A stretch of DNA of 64,000 bases, taken from positions 1,541,501 to 1,605,500 of the forward strand of contig JANCRA010000066.1 in the NCBI GenBank assembly GCA_024362935.1, read 5' to 3'. Positions within the stretch are counted from its first letter, which is position 1. Every line of letters begins with the position of its first letter. The notes beneath the pieces were generated by a model. That model ran no database searches. It saw nothing but the letters and a program-made list of their open reading frames with translations, and was not told the origin of the DNA. Shown here piece after piece: positions 24,796-38,055 of this stretch. The DNA comes from Setophaga petechia. Taxonomy: Eukaryota; Chordata; Aves; Passeriformes; Parulidae. The translations under genes were made by a program, and so were the position numbers.

Positions 24796-26559
24796 TGAAC
24801 TCCATTCCAACATTCAGGTCACCACCCTTCTCCTTTCTTCCCCACACCCAAGACCACACACTCGCACTCGCACCTCCAGGCGCACGCCTGCCTGCCAACC
24901 CAACAGAGGTTCCAATCTCACTGCAGCTCTGCTTATCTTTCAAAGGAAAATGTCCTAAAAGAAACCCCAGGAGCTCCGTGGTGCAGCCCCACCCCTGGCC
25001 ATGGAGCATGACCACACTGGCAGCTCGCAGGCTGTGCAGAGAAAGGGATTTCTTCTCGTTGGGAAGGTGGCCAAGGGGTGTTATAGGAAGCAGCTGCTTG
25101 GAGGCAAGTCATTGCTGTGAAAGCATTTGCTGCTCTGAGGGAATGAGGAGCACTGGGGCATCTCCAGCCAGTACAAAAATCACTGGGGGATTTCAGTTTT
25201 TCTTCTCTGGATTTATTATAAGTTAACTGCAGGAGTGTTTCATCAGACCCAGGGCTTTGTTGTATTATCAGCTTGAGAAATAGGGAAATGGGGATTCTGT
25301 CTTGGACACTGATGTCTTCATTCTGCAGGACTAATAACATTATTTTAGTCTAAAAATCTCTGTGAATATCTACTGGGCTGACCACTTTACTGTTTTGTCT
25401 TAATGGGGGATTAATTTGCATTTCTAGAAACAGAGAAGGGTATAATGTGAATTTTGTTTGATGAGGAGATTTCTGGGTAGTAATTTGGTGTATTATGAGA
25501 TTGGCCCTGTGGAAAGGACAGTAGTGAAAATAACTACAGAGCCCTGACTGAACTAAAACCTAAAAGCTTTCACCTTGAAGAGAACTTGCCTTGAAAACAT
25601 TTATTCTTTCAGAGGAGTGTGCCAGCAGCAGAGCAGCCGTCCCAGTGAAGCTTCCCAGAGAATGCAGTAATACATGCAATAAAGAGATTTTTCTAGTGAA
25701 ATACCCACTTGTGAACTGTTCATGGGTAGAAGAAAAATGGATCTGAGGTCTTGCCACCTGAGTTCCCTTCCTCTCCCTCAGTAGGTTATCAGCATGAAAA
25801 CAGGAAATGAATTGGACACCATTAATAAAACATGAAGCCTCCGTGTTCAGGTTCTGTGCTCTGCTGTTCAAGTGAAGAAGACACTGTGTGAGAAGGAAAC
25901 AGAGGAGTCACATCCACAAGTTCATTTTCTCTTTTTAACTACACAGCAAACTTTGGCTTAGACTTGGAACTAAACCATTCTTTTCTTCCCCTGAATTTAT
26001 TGAAAAGCTTTTAAGCCCTCACATAGAAAACCTGAGGGATTGTTACTGAACTGTGAGTAGGCTTTCAGAACATAAAATGTTTTCCTAATAGATTTCACCA
26101 ATAATTAGATATTGTCAATACTGATTTTTTTTATACATAAGTGTCTTTCACTATGATATAACATTTTAGACCTTTATTTTTGGAGCTGTTGGCATGGCAC
26201 AGACTTTTTTTCACTGTGATAGTTGTCTTTTTTTTTGCCAGTTGCTTGTTTGTGATTTCAGCTACATCCTGAGATGTGTATCTTGCTCTTTTTGGGGGGG
26301 CTCATTTTGCTAGAGGAAAATCTATGATTGACCCATCTCATAAAATCTTTTTTTCACCAAAGAACAAATTACTAACCTCAAAGAATAGAGACCTACATGA
26401 GGCAGACTGAAAGATCCCCCCACTGCCAGCACCAAAACCTTTTCTGTCTGCACTTTAACACCATCCCATGAAAGCTCATGGTCCCAGCAGCAATCCAGGG
26501 ATATGAGAGTTTGCAAACTTGTTAGGAAAAAGTCATGGGAACAAAAGTAGAAGACCCGG
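24796..26559. other. Non-coding, no recognised feature
   Basis: Unique sequence; open frames on both strands lack any domain. I see nothing to annotate. Confidence 0.5.
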
Positions 26560-27060
26560 TTCAGCCAGACAAAGGAGACTTCTGCAGCTGTAATAAAGGC
26601 TTGGTTTGCTCTATGGGGGAGTTTAATTGCAAAATACTTAGCATAGGTGAATCATAAGAAGCCTAACTATAGGAAGAGGTTAACCACAGTTATAGGAAAG
26701 ATTCATCTGAGGCTACAATAAACAAGTTTTTTGGTGGGAAGGAACCAGCAGACTCTCCTCAGCTGTGGACAGGCCCACTCCCGAAACTCCAAGGGTGAGC
26801 TGTGAGCCCAAAGCAGCTCCTCCTGACTTTGGACAGCTCTTTAGGAAGCAGCTAAGGACAAGGTCAGGTGGAAAGATAAGATATTTGTTGTTAGTGGGAG
26901 TTTTTATCAGACTGCTGTGGCTGGAACCACTCGTTCATCTCCCACGGGAGGCAATGCTTCTCATTAAAGCCTACCACAGCTATAAGGGCAACCTTGAGAT
27001 TATTAAAACTTCCATATTTTTGTACAAACTGACATATTGTCACTGTTAAATAAATATGGA
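26560..27060 (+). mobile_element. Possible degraded LTR remnant
   Basis: Has several AATAAA signals (GTAATAAAGGC near 26590, CAATAAACAAG near 26717, TAAATAAATATGG near 27047) and promoter-like composition. I cannot define ends or a second copy in this window. It may equally be unique sequence. Confidence 0.2.
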
Positions 27061-29841
27061 AGCACTGCTTCCTGGGTCCTGATCAGGAAAAGGAGGCTCC
27101 AGTCTCAGAGATTTTAGGCCAGGTCCAAATTCCTTCAATTATTTCTGTGTAGTTTCCTCCAAAAGAACCTGTTTGCCAGATGTGCCTCTTGCTTAATTCC
27201 TGAAATGCAGAAGACCTCAGACTAGGGGAGAAACGTGGGCAGCAAAGCCACCCACAATCAGCAAACTTTAAAATTCAGTGTTAAAGTTCAACTCAACTAA
27301 ACATTTTTCTTTGCAGCCATCTCTAAGTTTGATGATAGGAAATTGGATTTCCTATTCCATACAAAGGGACAGCCTGGTAAATGTACATTTTCAGCCAAAA
27401 CCATTAGTTCACTAACAGAGTAGAATGATATTTTCACTGAAATTCATGGTACCATTTGGTTTGCTTGTTCTTGTTGTCTGGCTCCATCCATAACAAATGC
27501 AGCCAAGCTCTAATTCTCAAACTGTTTGAAGTTAGTCTCATGAGAGATAGGCTAGACAATTCATTGGAAAATATTCAAATTATTAATAAGGTTATTCCTA
27601 ATTGCACAAAAGGTTCTATATTAACATTTTTTTTATTTCAGCACATCTTTTACTTCTTGGGGTTTGGGTCACAAGATTTGATTTTTTACATTATTAATCT
27701 ATTGTAGCTAGGAACCACCTTCTATTTGCAGTTTGAGGTTATTGGAAATAAAAACTGCAAACATCTGTGGGCACTGAAGAATAATGCAGCTGCAGGCTGG
27801 GATGGGCTGGGTGAGCATGATCAGAGCAGAGGATGTCAGACTGGGTGTGTTCATGCAGGGTACCTTGGTATGATGGAGGGGATGTGAGGCTGAGCATGAT
27901 TTATGGACAGTAATCAGCACTGGAGCTCCAACAGGAGTCTCTTAACTTAGATTAAAACACAGCAGCACCTGCTGCTTGCTGCAAATGCATTTTTCCTGGA
28001 AAAAGAGAGAGTTAGCCTTCTGGGGTGTTTTCTAAATAACACATCTCTGATATTTTTTAAATATTAGTATGTTAAAAGTCCAAAGAATTCTTGCTGAAAA
28101 TGATGCCTTGGTTACATGAGCAGAGCCCACTCATTCCCAAGCAGAGGCTCTGAGTGCCCAGGGCTGTCTGGAAGGCAGCAGCAGTGGCTGAGGAGGGTGG
28201 ACTGGGATGGACAGCTGGGTCCTGCCAGAGCTCTGAGCCAGGAGTTCACTGAATCATTCATGGCAACTTCCCTGCTCAAACTGCTCCTGACTTTTATGGA
28301 AATATTTCCTGTGACTTCATTTTTAGCCCGCTGCCTGTAGGAATGTCTTACACCAGGCATTTTTAAGGCTTTTTTTTCTCTTTGCACCTGGCCCAAACTT
28401 TCCCTTGCCCAGCTCCACATCAGTGCTTCTCATGCTTGTGTCTCCTGCCCCTCCCTCTCCTCATCCTCCTGCATATTCACATGAACTGAGAGGTAATTAG
28501 GGACTGCTCCTGTCCTCTGAGTCTTTGTTTCTCCAGACTATGACTTAAATTCTACCCTCCTGCAGCAAACTGCACTGAGATCTTAAGGACTGGTCCTTTT
28601 TGGGGGTGCTCTTGCTGCTGTATCTAGTTCTCAACACAAAGTTCTTTGATATTATAATGTTGTAATGGCAGGAGACCCTGGTTAAGCAAAACCAGAACTG
28701 GCTGTCCCTCCCTCCCTCCCTCGGGGGTTTCAGGTTATTAACAGGGCTTTGCTCAGCTGAGCTACAGGGATCTGTCAGGTCTCTGCCCACATTCCTGTCT
28801 TGCAGCTTCACAATTCTCATACAATTTTGGAAAGCAGGAACAAGGCAGCTGGTATGGTCTGCCTCTCATGGCCACCAATCTTTTGAAGTTTGAGGCTCAC
28901 AGAATCCTGCTGTCCATCTCTGCCCCACAAGAGGAATGTGTCCCTCCGTGGGTTCAGTCTGCACCCCACTTGTGGCTTGGCAGTGCCAGTGCCAGGGCAG
29001 GCAGCCCCTGATGATGAACCTGGGCTCCCCCCTGCTGCTCTGCCCCTTGGGAGCCTTGCTCTGAGTTCCCTGCTTTAAGCCCATCATATCAACTGTTTTA
29101 TTGCAATAAAAATTAATCCTGGCAACTGCAAAGTCATTGTCTGGGGTGAAACAGTATTTTGGATTTGTTTGGCAATACCTACTTTCAGTAAGTCCCAGGT
29201 GTTTCACACTGTTTACTCCACTGTGTAACGTGGAACTGATACCAGCATAAAATGGTTTGCAGTCTCTTGCTTCTCCCTTTCCTGAGCATCCTCCCAAGCA
29301 GCAAAGTTGCTTCATGTGCTCATTGAAAAACCCTCCAAAGCTTGTGCTGGAGCATTCCCTGTTCTGGGAACCTCACCAGACCTTCATTCCCATTCTGTGC
29401 TCTTCTTTTCACTGCTCTTTAAGTCACATCAACAAAAGCTACCCAGATCTGTGATACTTCTCAGCCCTGTAGCAAGGGAAAAAAAGTGGCATCGGAGCCA
29501 GAAAAAGAGTTTGGTTCTTTAGAATCACGTCTTGGTTTGGGATCTTTTCATTTGCCTCTGGCACTTTCCGAGCCCTCCCCTGAGTTTTTCATCCTCTTTC
29601 AAGCCTCCTTTTCAGTTGGCTCAGTCTGCAGTCTGTGGTGGGTCTCCTGCACTGTGCACAGGTGTGCCCTGGGACTGGGACATCACCTGGCACACCTGGC
29701 TCAGAGGCTGCTGGGCTGCCTGGTGCTGCAGCTCTGCGTGCATCTGCCAGCAGCACCTGAGTGCTGAGAGCTCCGTGTCCCACAGGCCACCTGCCTGCTC
29801 TGCTGCACCATTCCTTGGTTTTGTTTGTGCCTGGTGAGCAG
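27061..29841. other. Non-coding, no recognised feature
   Basis: Ordinary unique sequence; a CCCTCCCTCCCTCCCTC run sits near 28706-28722. I see no gene or classifiable repeat. Confidence 0.5.
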
Positions 29842-29900
29842 GCTGGGTGGTGATGCTCAGGACTGGGTGGTGATGCTCAGGACTGGGTGGTGATGCTCAT
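29842..29900. repeat. 20-bp tandem triplication
   Basis: GCTGGGTGGTGATGCTCAGG, then two near-identical units starting GACTGGGTGGTGATGCTCA. Three copies, 20 bp each. Confidence 0.9.
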
Positions 29901-29944
29901 GAGCACATCAGCTGGGTGCAGCCCAAAACTTCCACATCTGCAGC

Positions 29945-30288
29945 TGTGGCATAACCAAGAGAGGAAACCCAGGAGAACCCAGAGAACAACAAGAGAGGGA
30001 ACCCAGGAAAACCCAGAGAACAACAAGAGAGGAAACCCAGGAGAACCCAGAGAACAACAAGACGGGAAACCCAGGAAAACTCAGAGAACACCAAGAGAGG
30101 GAACCCAGGAAAACTCAGAGAACAAGAAGACAGGAAACCCAGGAAAACTCAGAGAACAACAAGAGAGGGAACCCAGGAGAACCCAGAGAACACCAAGACA
30201 GGAAACCCAGGAAAACTCAGAGAACACCAAGAGAGGGAACCCAGGAAAACCCAGAGAACACCAAGAGAGAAAACCCATGAGGCTGCAC
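29945..30288. repeat. 34-bp minisatellite
   Basis: About ten units of GAAACCCAGGAGAACCCAGA plus GAACAACAAGAGAG, with the phase exact at 34 bp over the copies I measured. Variants alternate GAGAAC/GAAAAC and ACAAC/ACACC. The open frames on both strands are artefacts of the stop-free unit. Confidence 0.95.
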
Positions 30289-32336
30289 CTCCCTGCTCCA
30301 CTTCCAGCCTGGCCTGGTGTGCCAGGCTGGGGCGAGGGCCACAGGGCAGCACTGTGCCAGCAGCAGGGAGAGGGCTGGCATTGGGTTTTCTGTGTACCCC
30401 AGGATTAGCCCAGCACAGCCAAACATGCCCAGATTCTACCCTGTGGCATGGCCCAGCACCACATGCTTCATGTTCATGTGCTGAAGATGGCCTCTGCTGG
30501 GTGGCTCTTCCTGCTGGAGCTCCCAAGCTCTGGGCAAAGTCTGGAGTGGAGCAGAACTATTTAAAAACTCTCCTTGAAGAGCTTTTATGACATCACTGCT
30601 TGTGTCTTTGGTGTACCACGTCCAGGACAGTGGCCTGCCAGGCACTGGGCATGATTTCTGGTGTAAATTTGAGCTATCTGGAAAGGAGAGTCTGACTTCA
30701 GCATCTTCTAGACAATCCCAGTGGCAGAAAGCATCTGAGGAATCCCACAGACTCACACCCAATTTTCAAGGCCAGCATTTCTCCCAGCATACACAGCCCT
30801 GCCCAGGAGGCTAGCCAGGCTACATTATCTGGAGTTTGAATCTGGACATGAGGAGGCAGGTGCTGGGAAAAACAGGCAGGCACATGAGTAGTCAAAGGCA
30901 AGAGCAAGTGTTTCAGGTCTGCACACTCAGCACATTGTACCCCATCCAAACTGGGCTGGGGATGTTGGAGCAGGGAAGCAGGGAGCAGTGAGGAGTGGTG
31001 CAGGGCTTCTGCCAGACTGAGCACAAGGCAGCACCAACGCTCTGTGGGATGGGGAAGGGAATTTCTGACAGTGAAATTCAAAGATCAAGAGGAAAATTGT
31101 AGGGGAAAAGCCAAACACAAGGGCTGAAGTTCCTGAGGGCTGTGATGAGAGATCCTCTGCCCCCTCAGAGACAGGGCAAGGGGTCAGCACTCCCCACCAG
31201 ACCAGGTGGGATCCCCACCTCTGTGGGATGCCCAGCTGCAGCCTGGAGAGCTGCACTTGGCACCCTGTGAGGCCTCTGTGCCTGAGTGTTCATCTTCCAG
31301 AGAGAGCCTCAGCAAGGAGAAGGTTGATGGAATTTAAATGGGGGAGATAATTTAAATGGGACTGATCTGAGCTGGGAAGGGTCTCAGGCCATGGCCAGGA
31401 AACATCAGGTGCAGAGCAGGGGAGTTTGTTCCTGTGCTGGGAGGTGCCACCAGCACAAATCCCTTAACAGTCTTTTAGTCTCAGCAAGGCCTTAAAAATC
31501 AATCAAAGGATTAGCTAAGCAAATCTGGTTTTGTGGTCCAGGATCCAGCTTTGTGCAATTGGATCTGCCATAGCTCAGACTCTCCCTGGTGGCAGCTTGC
31601 TCCAGTGCCACCTGCAGCTGCAGGGCTGTGCAGGAGAGGCTGCAGCTGGCAGGGAGCAGAGGGAGGGGTGGAGCAGGGTGAGCAGGGGAGCAGGGAGCAG
31701 GGTCCCAGCCCTGGCATGCCCCGCTCAGGAGCAGGAGAGCCAGAGCTCAGCAGCACAGCGTGGCTTGTGCCAGCCCATCACTCCCTGCCGCACATGTTCT
31801 CTTCACTCAGAAGCTTCTGAGAGCTCTCAGAAGAAGTTTCTCTCTGCAGAAGCTCTCAGAAAGGAACAAGAGCCACTGATCCCTTCTCATGAGCTGCTGG
31901 CTTCACCTGGCTTCTGTGCACTTTTCTCTCAGGAGCCAGTGACCACTGAGATCCCTTTTCCCTTGCAGTGGGGGCTCCCTGGCTCCAGAGCTGAGCTGCA
32001 GACAGGAACCAGAGAGATCCTTCTCCCACCACATGCACTGCTAAGCCTCATCCCCAGAGGACCATTTTTGAGCTGTCATCAGTGAAACAACAAGTCTCCC
32101 CAACAAGTCTCCCCTGACATTCTGGATCTTGGCAGATCAATATTTTAATTAATTTGATGACAACAGCAGCAATCCACCCAGATGACACCTGGCTGGGTCT
32201 GTTCCCAGCCTGCTACAGGAGAGTTTGTGCAGCTTCTGACAGAGCAGTTTGGTTCCTCTCCAGCTGGAAGTTACTCCAAGTGACAACAAGAGACCTCAGC
32301 CCCCTGACAGGGCCTGAATCCCCCAAACACACTGGG
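30289..32336. other. Non-coding; short perfect palindrome only
   Basis: Moderately GC-rich unique sequence. A perfect 20-bp palindrome lies at 31814-31833. Open frames overlap on both strands and have no domain. Confidence 0.5.
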
Positions 32337-32739
32337 GTGCACTGTTGCAGACATCTTTTTATGAAAAATCCTTTCTTTAGGATTTTTCCTCCTGAGAAGC
32401 TGAGAGGCCTCAGGAACAAAATGTAAACATTGGTTATCTGCTGCTGTGGAATGCAACAGGTGGATCTGTGATTGGTCTCATGTGGTTGTTTCTAATTAAT
32501 GGCCAATCACAGCCAGCTGGCTTGGACTATCTGTCCAAGACACAAGTCTTTGTTATCATTCTTTCTGATTCTATTCTTAGCTTAGCTAGCCTTTTGATGA
32601 AACCTTTTCTTCTACTCTTTTAGTATAGTTTTAATGTAATATATATCATAAAATAATAAATCAAGCCTTCTGATACATGGAGTCAGATCCTCGTCTCTTC
32701 CCCAGTCTGAGAACCCCTGTGAACACGGTCACAGTGCTC
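32337..32739 (+). mobile_element. Solo LTR, family A, with near-perfect target duplication
   Basis: LTR 32343-32733 (391 bp), TGTTGCAGACATC... to ...GGTCACA, with AATAAA at 32655-32660. It is flanked by GTGCAC (32337-32342) and GTGCTC (32734-32739), a 6-bp duplication with one substitution. It matches the minus-strand copy at 7380-7767 in length and wording. No internal genes remain. Confidence 0.85.
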
Positions 32740-35700
32740 AGCACTGGCAGGTCTGGATGTGGTCACTGGCCTTGCTAGGCAGTCACAATGGCAAAGTGAT
32801 GTGAGCAATCACGACACATTGCCTGCAGAGCTCAGCAGTCTCAGTTTGCTGGCAACATTTCTCCTCTGCCCCTTTTTTCCCCCCAGACTCTCCCACAACC
32901 TGTGGCCAGGCCGGTTCATGCTTGGTGCAGCGTAACACGAAGTGATGCCTGGCTGCTGGATTATCCTGCTCCCTGGAAACTCCTGAGCCTCACAGCCCTG
33001 GCCTGTCATCCACGGGGAGCTCATCTATGCAAATCTGCTCCAAGAAAATGAGGGCTATAAATAATGGACACCTTGGGCCTGCATGTCACTACAAGGTAAT
33101 CCATGGCCCTGCTTGAAACGTGCCCGGCTGTATTTCATCCTTCCACGGGAAAGTTACAAGGAATGAAAAGTACCCAGGATAAAATCCAACCTGCACTCGC
33201 CTTCTGACCTCAAAAAAAAGAGGCAAAAAGTTCCTCAGAGCAAACTGGAGCTGGTGTGGCAGGAGCCCAGTGCTTGGATGCTGTGCTGAACATTCTGCTG
33301 CTTCTGCCTCCTTCACAGTGGATGTGAGAAAGCTTATTGATAATGTGAGAAATCTTATTGATACCATTTGCCCAGCAAAGGGCTAGCTTAGATGCTAACA
33401 AAAACCAGACTGTTCACTTTTGTTGCCTTTAAATATTTTCAAATAGAATATATTTGCCCCACAGCACTTCTCTCCTGGCTGCTGCTTTGGGTGGCCCAGT
33501 AGGAACTTGGGAACACAAGACACAGAAATCCAGTTAAATCGTTCAATTCTTTCCTTCTCCTAGTTGACAAAGAATTTATATACATGGAAAATATTCAGAA
33601 ATGTGCATCAAGGTTGGTGTGGGGTATAGAGCAGCATCCACAGGAGGCACAGCTCCACAGACATTCCTCTGTGTGAGAAGATGTGACTGCAGGACTGTGA
33701 GCAGCCCCTGGAATTGTGAGCAGCATGAAGAAGTCACCCAGAGGTGACTCCTTCACTGGTTCTGGTTCTTCAAACAGGAGAAGGTGGCTCTTTGCACAGT
33801 GTGTCATTTATCTGCAGAAACCTTTGCTGCAGAATGCTGTGTGTGCTGAAGGTTTACATAAATGGAAAAAAAACCAAACAAACCCAGACAAAGTTATGGA
33901 AGGGTTAAAAAAGGCTAGTGGCTACTGAATAACAAACCTCACTTGTGTCATGGGAGATCTCTGCAAGCTGTCAGGCCCTGGGACTATTCTGGAGAGCTCT
34001 GGGTGAGCTGTGTGCTGTCCTGACAGTCCTCCCTGCACCTCTGCTGCTGGACAGAGCATTCATCCCCTGACCTCCTGCAGGCATCTGATGCTGTGTCCTG
34101 TGCCCCTCCTCACCCACGATTTCCACCCAGATCACCTTTTTCTAAAAATCACAGATTTAGTGTTACAACTAAATTCTGCACTAAATATATTTTTTTTTGT
34201 ACTTTGAAAAGCATCTGGACAATTCTTTCTGAAAGCACCTTCTGGCTACCCATAGAGCATTCTGAAAAGGATGAGCCTTTAGATAGGCTGGCAAGTCATA
34301 TGAATAGCAAATACTATTGGTTCTGAGAGTTGAATTTTGCCTGGGAAGTCTGAATCTCTAGTTCTGTAACAAAATAGATGATTTATATCTTATTAGGTAT
34401 TTCCATTTGTGGATGGAAAAAGGTTCCATTGCATAACATTGCCAGAAATGCCAACTTGACTTCCAGAAGTGCTTTTGGGCCCCCAGATCAGCTTATTTAA
34501 ATAACCAGCTCAGATTTTGGGGTGCTCAGGCTGGTGGGTGTGCAGGGAGGGAGGGCCCTGGCCATGTCAGCACCCCCAAGGGCAGTGCCCACCAGCAGCT
34601 CTGCCCCAGAGCTCCTGCCTCTGCTGAGGATGCTTTTCCAAGGCTTGCATACAAATCTCAGCATGTGTTTGTTCACTTTTGGTCAAGCTTGACTGAAGGA
34701 ATCCGGGTTTTCTGCCATTGTGGAGGAGTTTTGCAGTGCAGAGGTTCAACCTTGGAGGTGCCAGAGAAAAAGGGCAGTGCCTGCAAAGCCAGGTGCATTC
34801 CCACCCTGCTGTCCCCATCTCCCACCTTGTCCATCTGCTCCTCTTCTGGAGGGTGAACAGGAAAACAGCAGTGCCAGTGGTGATCATTTGTTGAGGGAGA
34901 TTCACAGTGCTGAAGAACCCCGAGATTTTTAATTACTCACAAGGATGCATTGCTTTGAGCAGTCACTGGGAATGGATTATCCTTACATGTACAGCAAAGA
35001 TCCTGGAAACTGTTCCCAGGCAGGTAAAGCAGGGAATATTGAAAGAGGAAAATGAGGGAGAGTGTTGACATGAGTGAAAAGAGGAGGGAGATACTGGGCT
35101 CAGTGCCTGATTCCTGATCCCTAAACTGCATTGTGAAAGTAAGGAGGAATAAACCTAACACCACAGCTCCTTACCATCAAAAACTCTGTATTAATACAGT
35201 GCAGCTAAGGTAATTAACCAAATCAGACTTAGTCCAGTGCTGAAAGGGATTTCTTCCCCCAGGGATAAGCAGATGTCTCAATCTAATTATACAAGTTATT
35301 TAATCAGAACCAGAGGTTGGGTATCTAATGAAAATACTTTGTAGTGTTGGGGGGAATTTGCAGCTCTGAGGCAAAGGGGGTCCACAAGCTTCCACACCAG
35401 TGCAGTTTCTAATGTTTACCTTTAATTTACTGTACAAAACTTTAGGATCTCCGGGTAGGAATTTGAAACAGAAAAGAACACATTCTAGCAAAAATCAGTG
35501 TCACTGCCTGGAATGGAAAGAAAATTCTTCAAATAATGCCCCTGGTGCTCCACCCAGGCAGAATGCTGACACAGGAGCCAGCAGCTGTTTGGTCTGAGGA
35601 GCTGCCAGCTCTCAGGACCGTTTTGTGAGCCTTGCCTCACCCAGATAAGAGCTGGAACAGGTGTCTGAACCTGCCCACAGCCCCAGCCTGCCAACAGTGG

Positions 35701-35883
35701 GGTGCAGCTGTTAACAGCACAGCTCACAGGGAAGGGCTCACTGTGCTCTCAGGGACAGGCAGAGCCCCTGAAGCCACGATCCTTGGCATGCACAGGTGTC
35801 TGAAGAGCAATTGGAGTGTCACTCCCACTGGGAAGGCTGTGCTGCTGCCATCAGCACCTCCTGACAATCACAGACTGGGGCAC
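32740..35883. other. Non-coding, no recognised feature
   Basis: Unique sequence, mixed composition, with a T-rich patch near 34189-34199. I see nothing to annotate. Confidence 0.5.
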
Positions 35884-36300
35884 TGTGGCATCCACATTTT
35901 CTGGAAAAATCCCTTTGCCCAGGATTTTTCTCCTGGGAAGCTGAGAAGCCTCAGAGAAAAAGAAAAATAATAATTATCTGATTTGCTTCTCCTGTGTTTT
36001 ACTCCTTTGGAATGTGTTTGGAGATTGTTTACCCACAGGTGATTGTTCCATTGGATTCTGCTGTGAGTTGTTTTCACTCTTTGGCCAATCAGGGCCAGGC
36101 TGTGTCAGGACTCTGGAAAGAGTCACAAGTTTTCATTATTATCTTTTTAGCCTTCTGTCTGTATCCTTTCTGTATTCTTTAGTATAGTTCAGTATAGCAT
36201 TCTTTAATATATTATAGTATCATAAAATGATAAATTAACCTTCTGAGAACGTGGAGTCAGATTCATCATTCCTTCCATGGGACACACAGCAAATACAACA
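35884..36300 (+). mobile_element. Solo LTR, family A variant
   Basis: About 417 bp from TGTGGCATCCACATTTTCTG to AGCAAATACAACA. The polyadenylation signal has decayed to GATAAA at the position where the 21-kb sister copy has AATAAA. It closely resembles the copies at 21.3 kb and 56.1 kb. Confidence 0.8.
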
Positions 36301-36708
36301 GACACATCCAAGCTGCCAACCACAGCAGGTAGAAAGCAAATCCTCTGTGTTGCTGCTGAGAATTTTGTTGAGAATTTTTGTCTGTAGGAAATGTTGGCCC
36401 AAATAAGAGGGACTGGGAGAAAAGGGGTTCAGAACAGTAGCCAGGGTGGAGAGATGACACAACATTGCACCATGGCTGGAGAGAAAGAAAGGGCAGATCC
36501 TGAGGGCCTGTTGACTGCAGTGGGAGTTTGAGGGCCACAGTACAGTTAAACAAAATACAAGAAATACAAGTTGTGGCACTGATCAGAGCTTGGCTGAGAC
36601 AGTCCTGTAACCAGTCTGAGACGTCCTGGGCCCATGCCAGTAAAGCTGCTTGCAACACACAGGAACAAAGAGAAATCTGACTTTGAACTCTGCTGCCCTA
36701 CATCCAAA
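36301..36708. other. Non-coding, no recognised feature
   Basis: Unique sequence between an LTR and a CR1. I see nothing in it. Confidence 0.5.
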
Positions 36709-37420
36709 ATCACAGAATAACAGAATAAGCTGAGTTGGAAGGGACTCACAAGGATCATCCAGTCCAGCCCCTGGCCCTGCACAGAACCATCCCCAAGAGT
36801 CACACCATGTTCTGAGAGTGCTGGCCAAGCCCTTCTTGAACTCTGTCATGTTTGGTGCTGTAACCATTGCCCTGAGGAGCCTGTTCAGTGCCCAGCCACC
36901 CTCTGGGGCAGAACCTTTCCCTAATATCCAACCAAAACCTCCCCAACACAGCTTCAGGCCATTCCCTCAGGTCCTGCCACTGGGCACCAGAGAGATCAGT
37001 ACCTGCCCTCCTTTTCCCCTCATGGGAAAGCTGTAACTGTGATGAGCGTCCCCTCAATCTCCTCTTCTCCAGCTGAACAGACCAAGTGAGATCAGCTGCT
37101 CCTCACTGACCAAGTGAGATCAGCTGCTCCTCACTGACCAAGTGACTTCAGCTGCTCCTCACTGACCAAGTGAGATCAGCTGCTCCTCACTGACCAAGTG
37201 ACTTCAGCTGCTCCTCACTGACCAAGTGACTTCAGCTGCTCCTCACTGACCAAGTGACTTCAGCTTCCCCTTCACCTTCTTCATTGCCCTCCTTTGGACA
37301 CTCCTTCATAGTTTGCTGTCCTTCTTTTATACTGCAGTGACCAAAACTGCTCACAGAAGAGCTGCATTTTCATGTGCTGTATAAATAACACCGCTCCTTT
37401 CATCACCTTGTACCCGCTCC
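36709..37420 (-). mobile_element. CR1 LINE fragment with internal minisatellite expansion
   Basis: Antisense CR1: starts CACAGAATAACAGAATAAGC, then GGATCATCCAGTCCAGCCCC, CAATCTCCTCTTCTCCAGCTG, and after the expansion CCTTCACCTTCTTCATTGCC and CCTCCTTTGGACACTCC. The element is one insertion interrupted at 37081-37270 by a 28-bp tandem repeat made of its own sequence. Confidence 0.85.
37081..37270. repeat. 28-bp tandem repeat inside CR1
   Basis: Unit ACCAAGTGAGATCAGCTGCT plus CCTCACTG, starts at 37081, 37109, 37137, 37165, 37193, 37221 and 37249 (partial). Two variants, GAGATCAG and GACTTCAG, are mixed along the array. Confidence 0.95.
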
Positions 37421-37796
37421 ACACCAAACACTCAAGAAAATGAATAAATGAGCCCTCGAATAAATCCTAGCTGCTTGTGCAGGGCACAGTGGCTTTTGCT
37501 TCAGGACCCCATGCAAAGACAGCTCTGCAGTGTGGCACTGGGTGATGGCACCTGCCTTGGTGGTTCCTGCTCCTGTGGCACAGCAGGAACCACTCCTGCC
37601 TTGTCACCAATGCAGCTCAGTGGGACACAGACAGCCTACATCCAGTCCTGTGCCTTCTTTGAAGCATAAATACTTTATGAAGAGGAGATTTAGGAACAGT
37701 TCTTTTCTGAGACTTGCCCACTTGCCAGCTCTGAGGAGCTGTAACAATCTCTGCTTGAGAAGATTTCTGTTCTAGAAGCAAAGCTGTGTGATGCCA

Positions 37797-38055
37797 CCAG
37801 TAACTTCCCTTTGTGTGTTGCTTCTCAGCAACCTTCAGGCCCCCCTTTGGCCATTTCATCAATCATTTCAGTAGTTCTATTAACCATAGACAGCACTTAT
37901 GGGGGTCCATAAGCACCATGGAAACATCAAAACACAGCTGATGTGCAGGGTCTCACCTGGAAGACAAAGTTTTCTTGTGCAAACCAAGAGCATTGGACTG
38001 AGTGGGAAGAGCAGGTGCTGTGGAGGATAAACCTTTGCAGATTCACCCTGCTGCA
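37797..38055 (+). repeat. Left arm of long inverted repeat
   Basis: Roughly 260 bp that reappear in reverse complement at 38620-38925. Shared landmarks are CAGTAACTTC, TGTGTTGCTTCTCAG, GACAGCACTTATGGGG, TCCATAAGCACCATGGAAAC, CTTGTGCAAACCAAGAGCAT and AACCTTTGCAGATTC. By eye about 85-90% identical. It may be two opposite copies of one unnamed repeat. Confidence 0.85.

Noticed and set aside
24471..25226. 251-codon + frame
   Set aside because: It starts inside the antisense LTR, runs through an A-rich tract (poly-Lys) and has no domain.
29887..30408. 173-codon + frame over the 34-bp array
   Set aside because: Repeat-encoded Asn/Glu/Arg/Pro-rich product with parallel open frames on the other strand.
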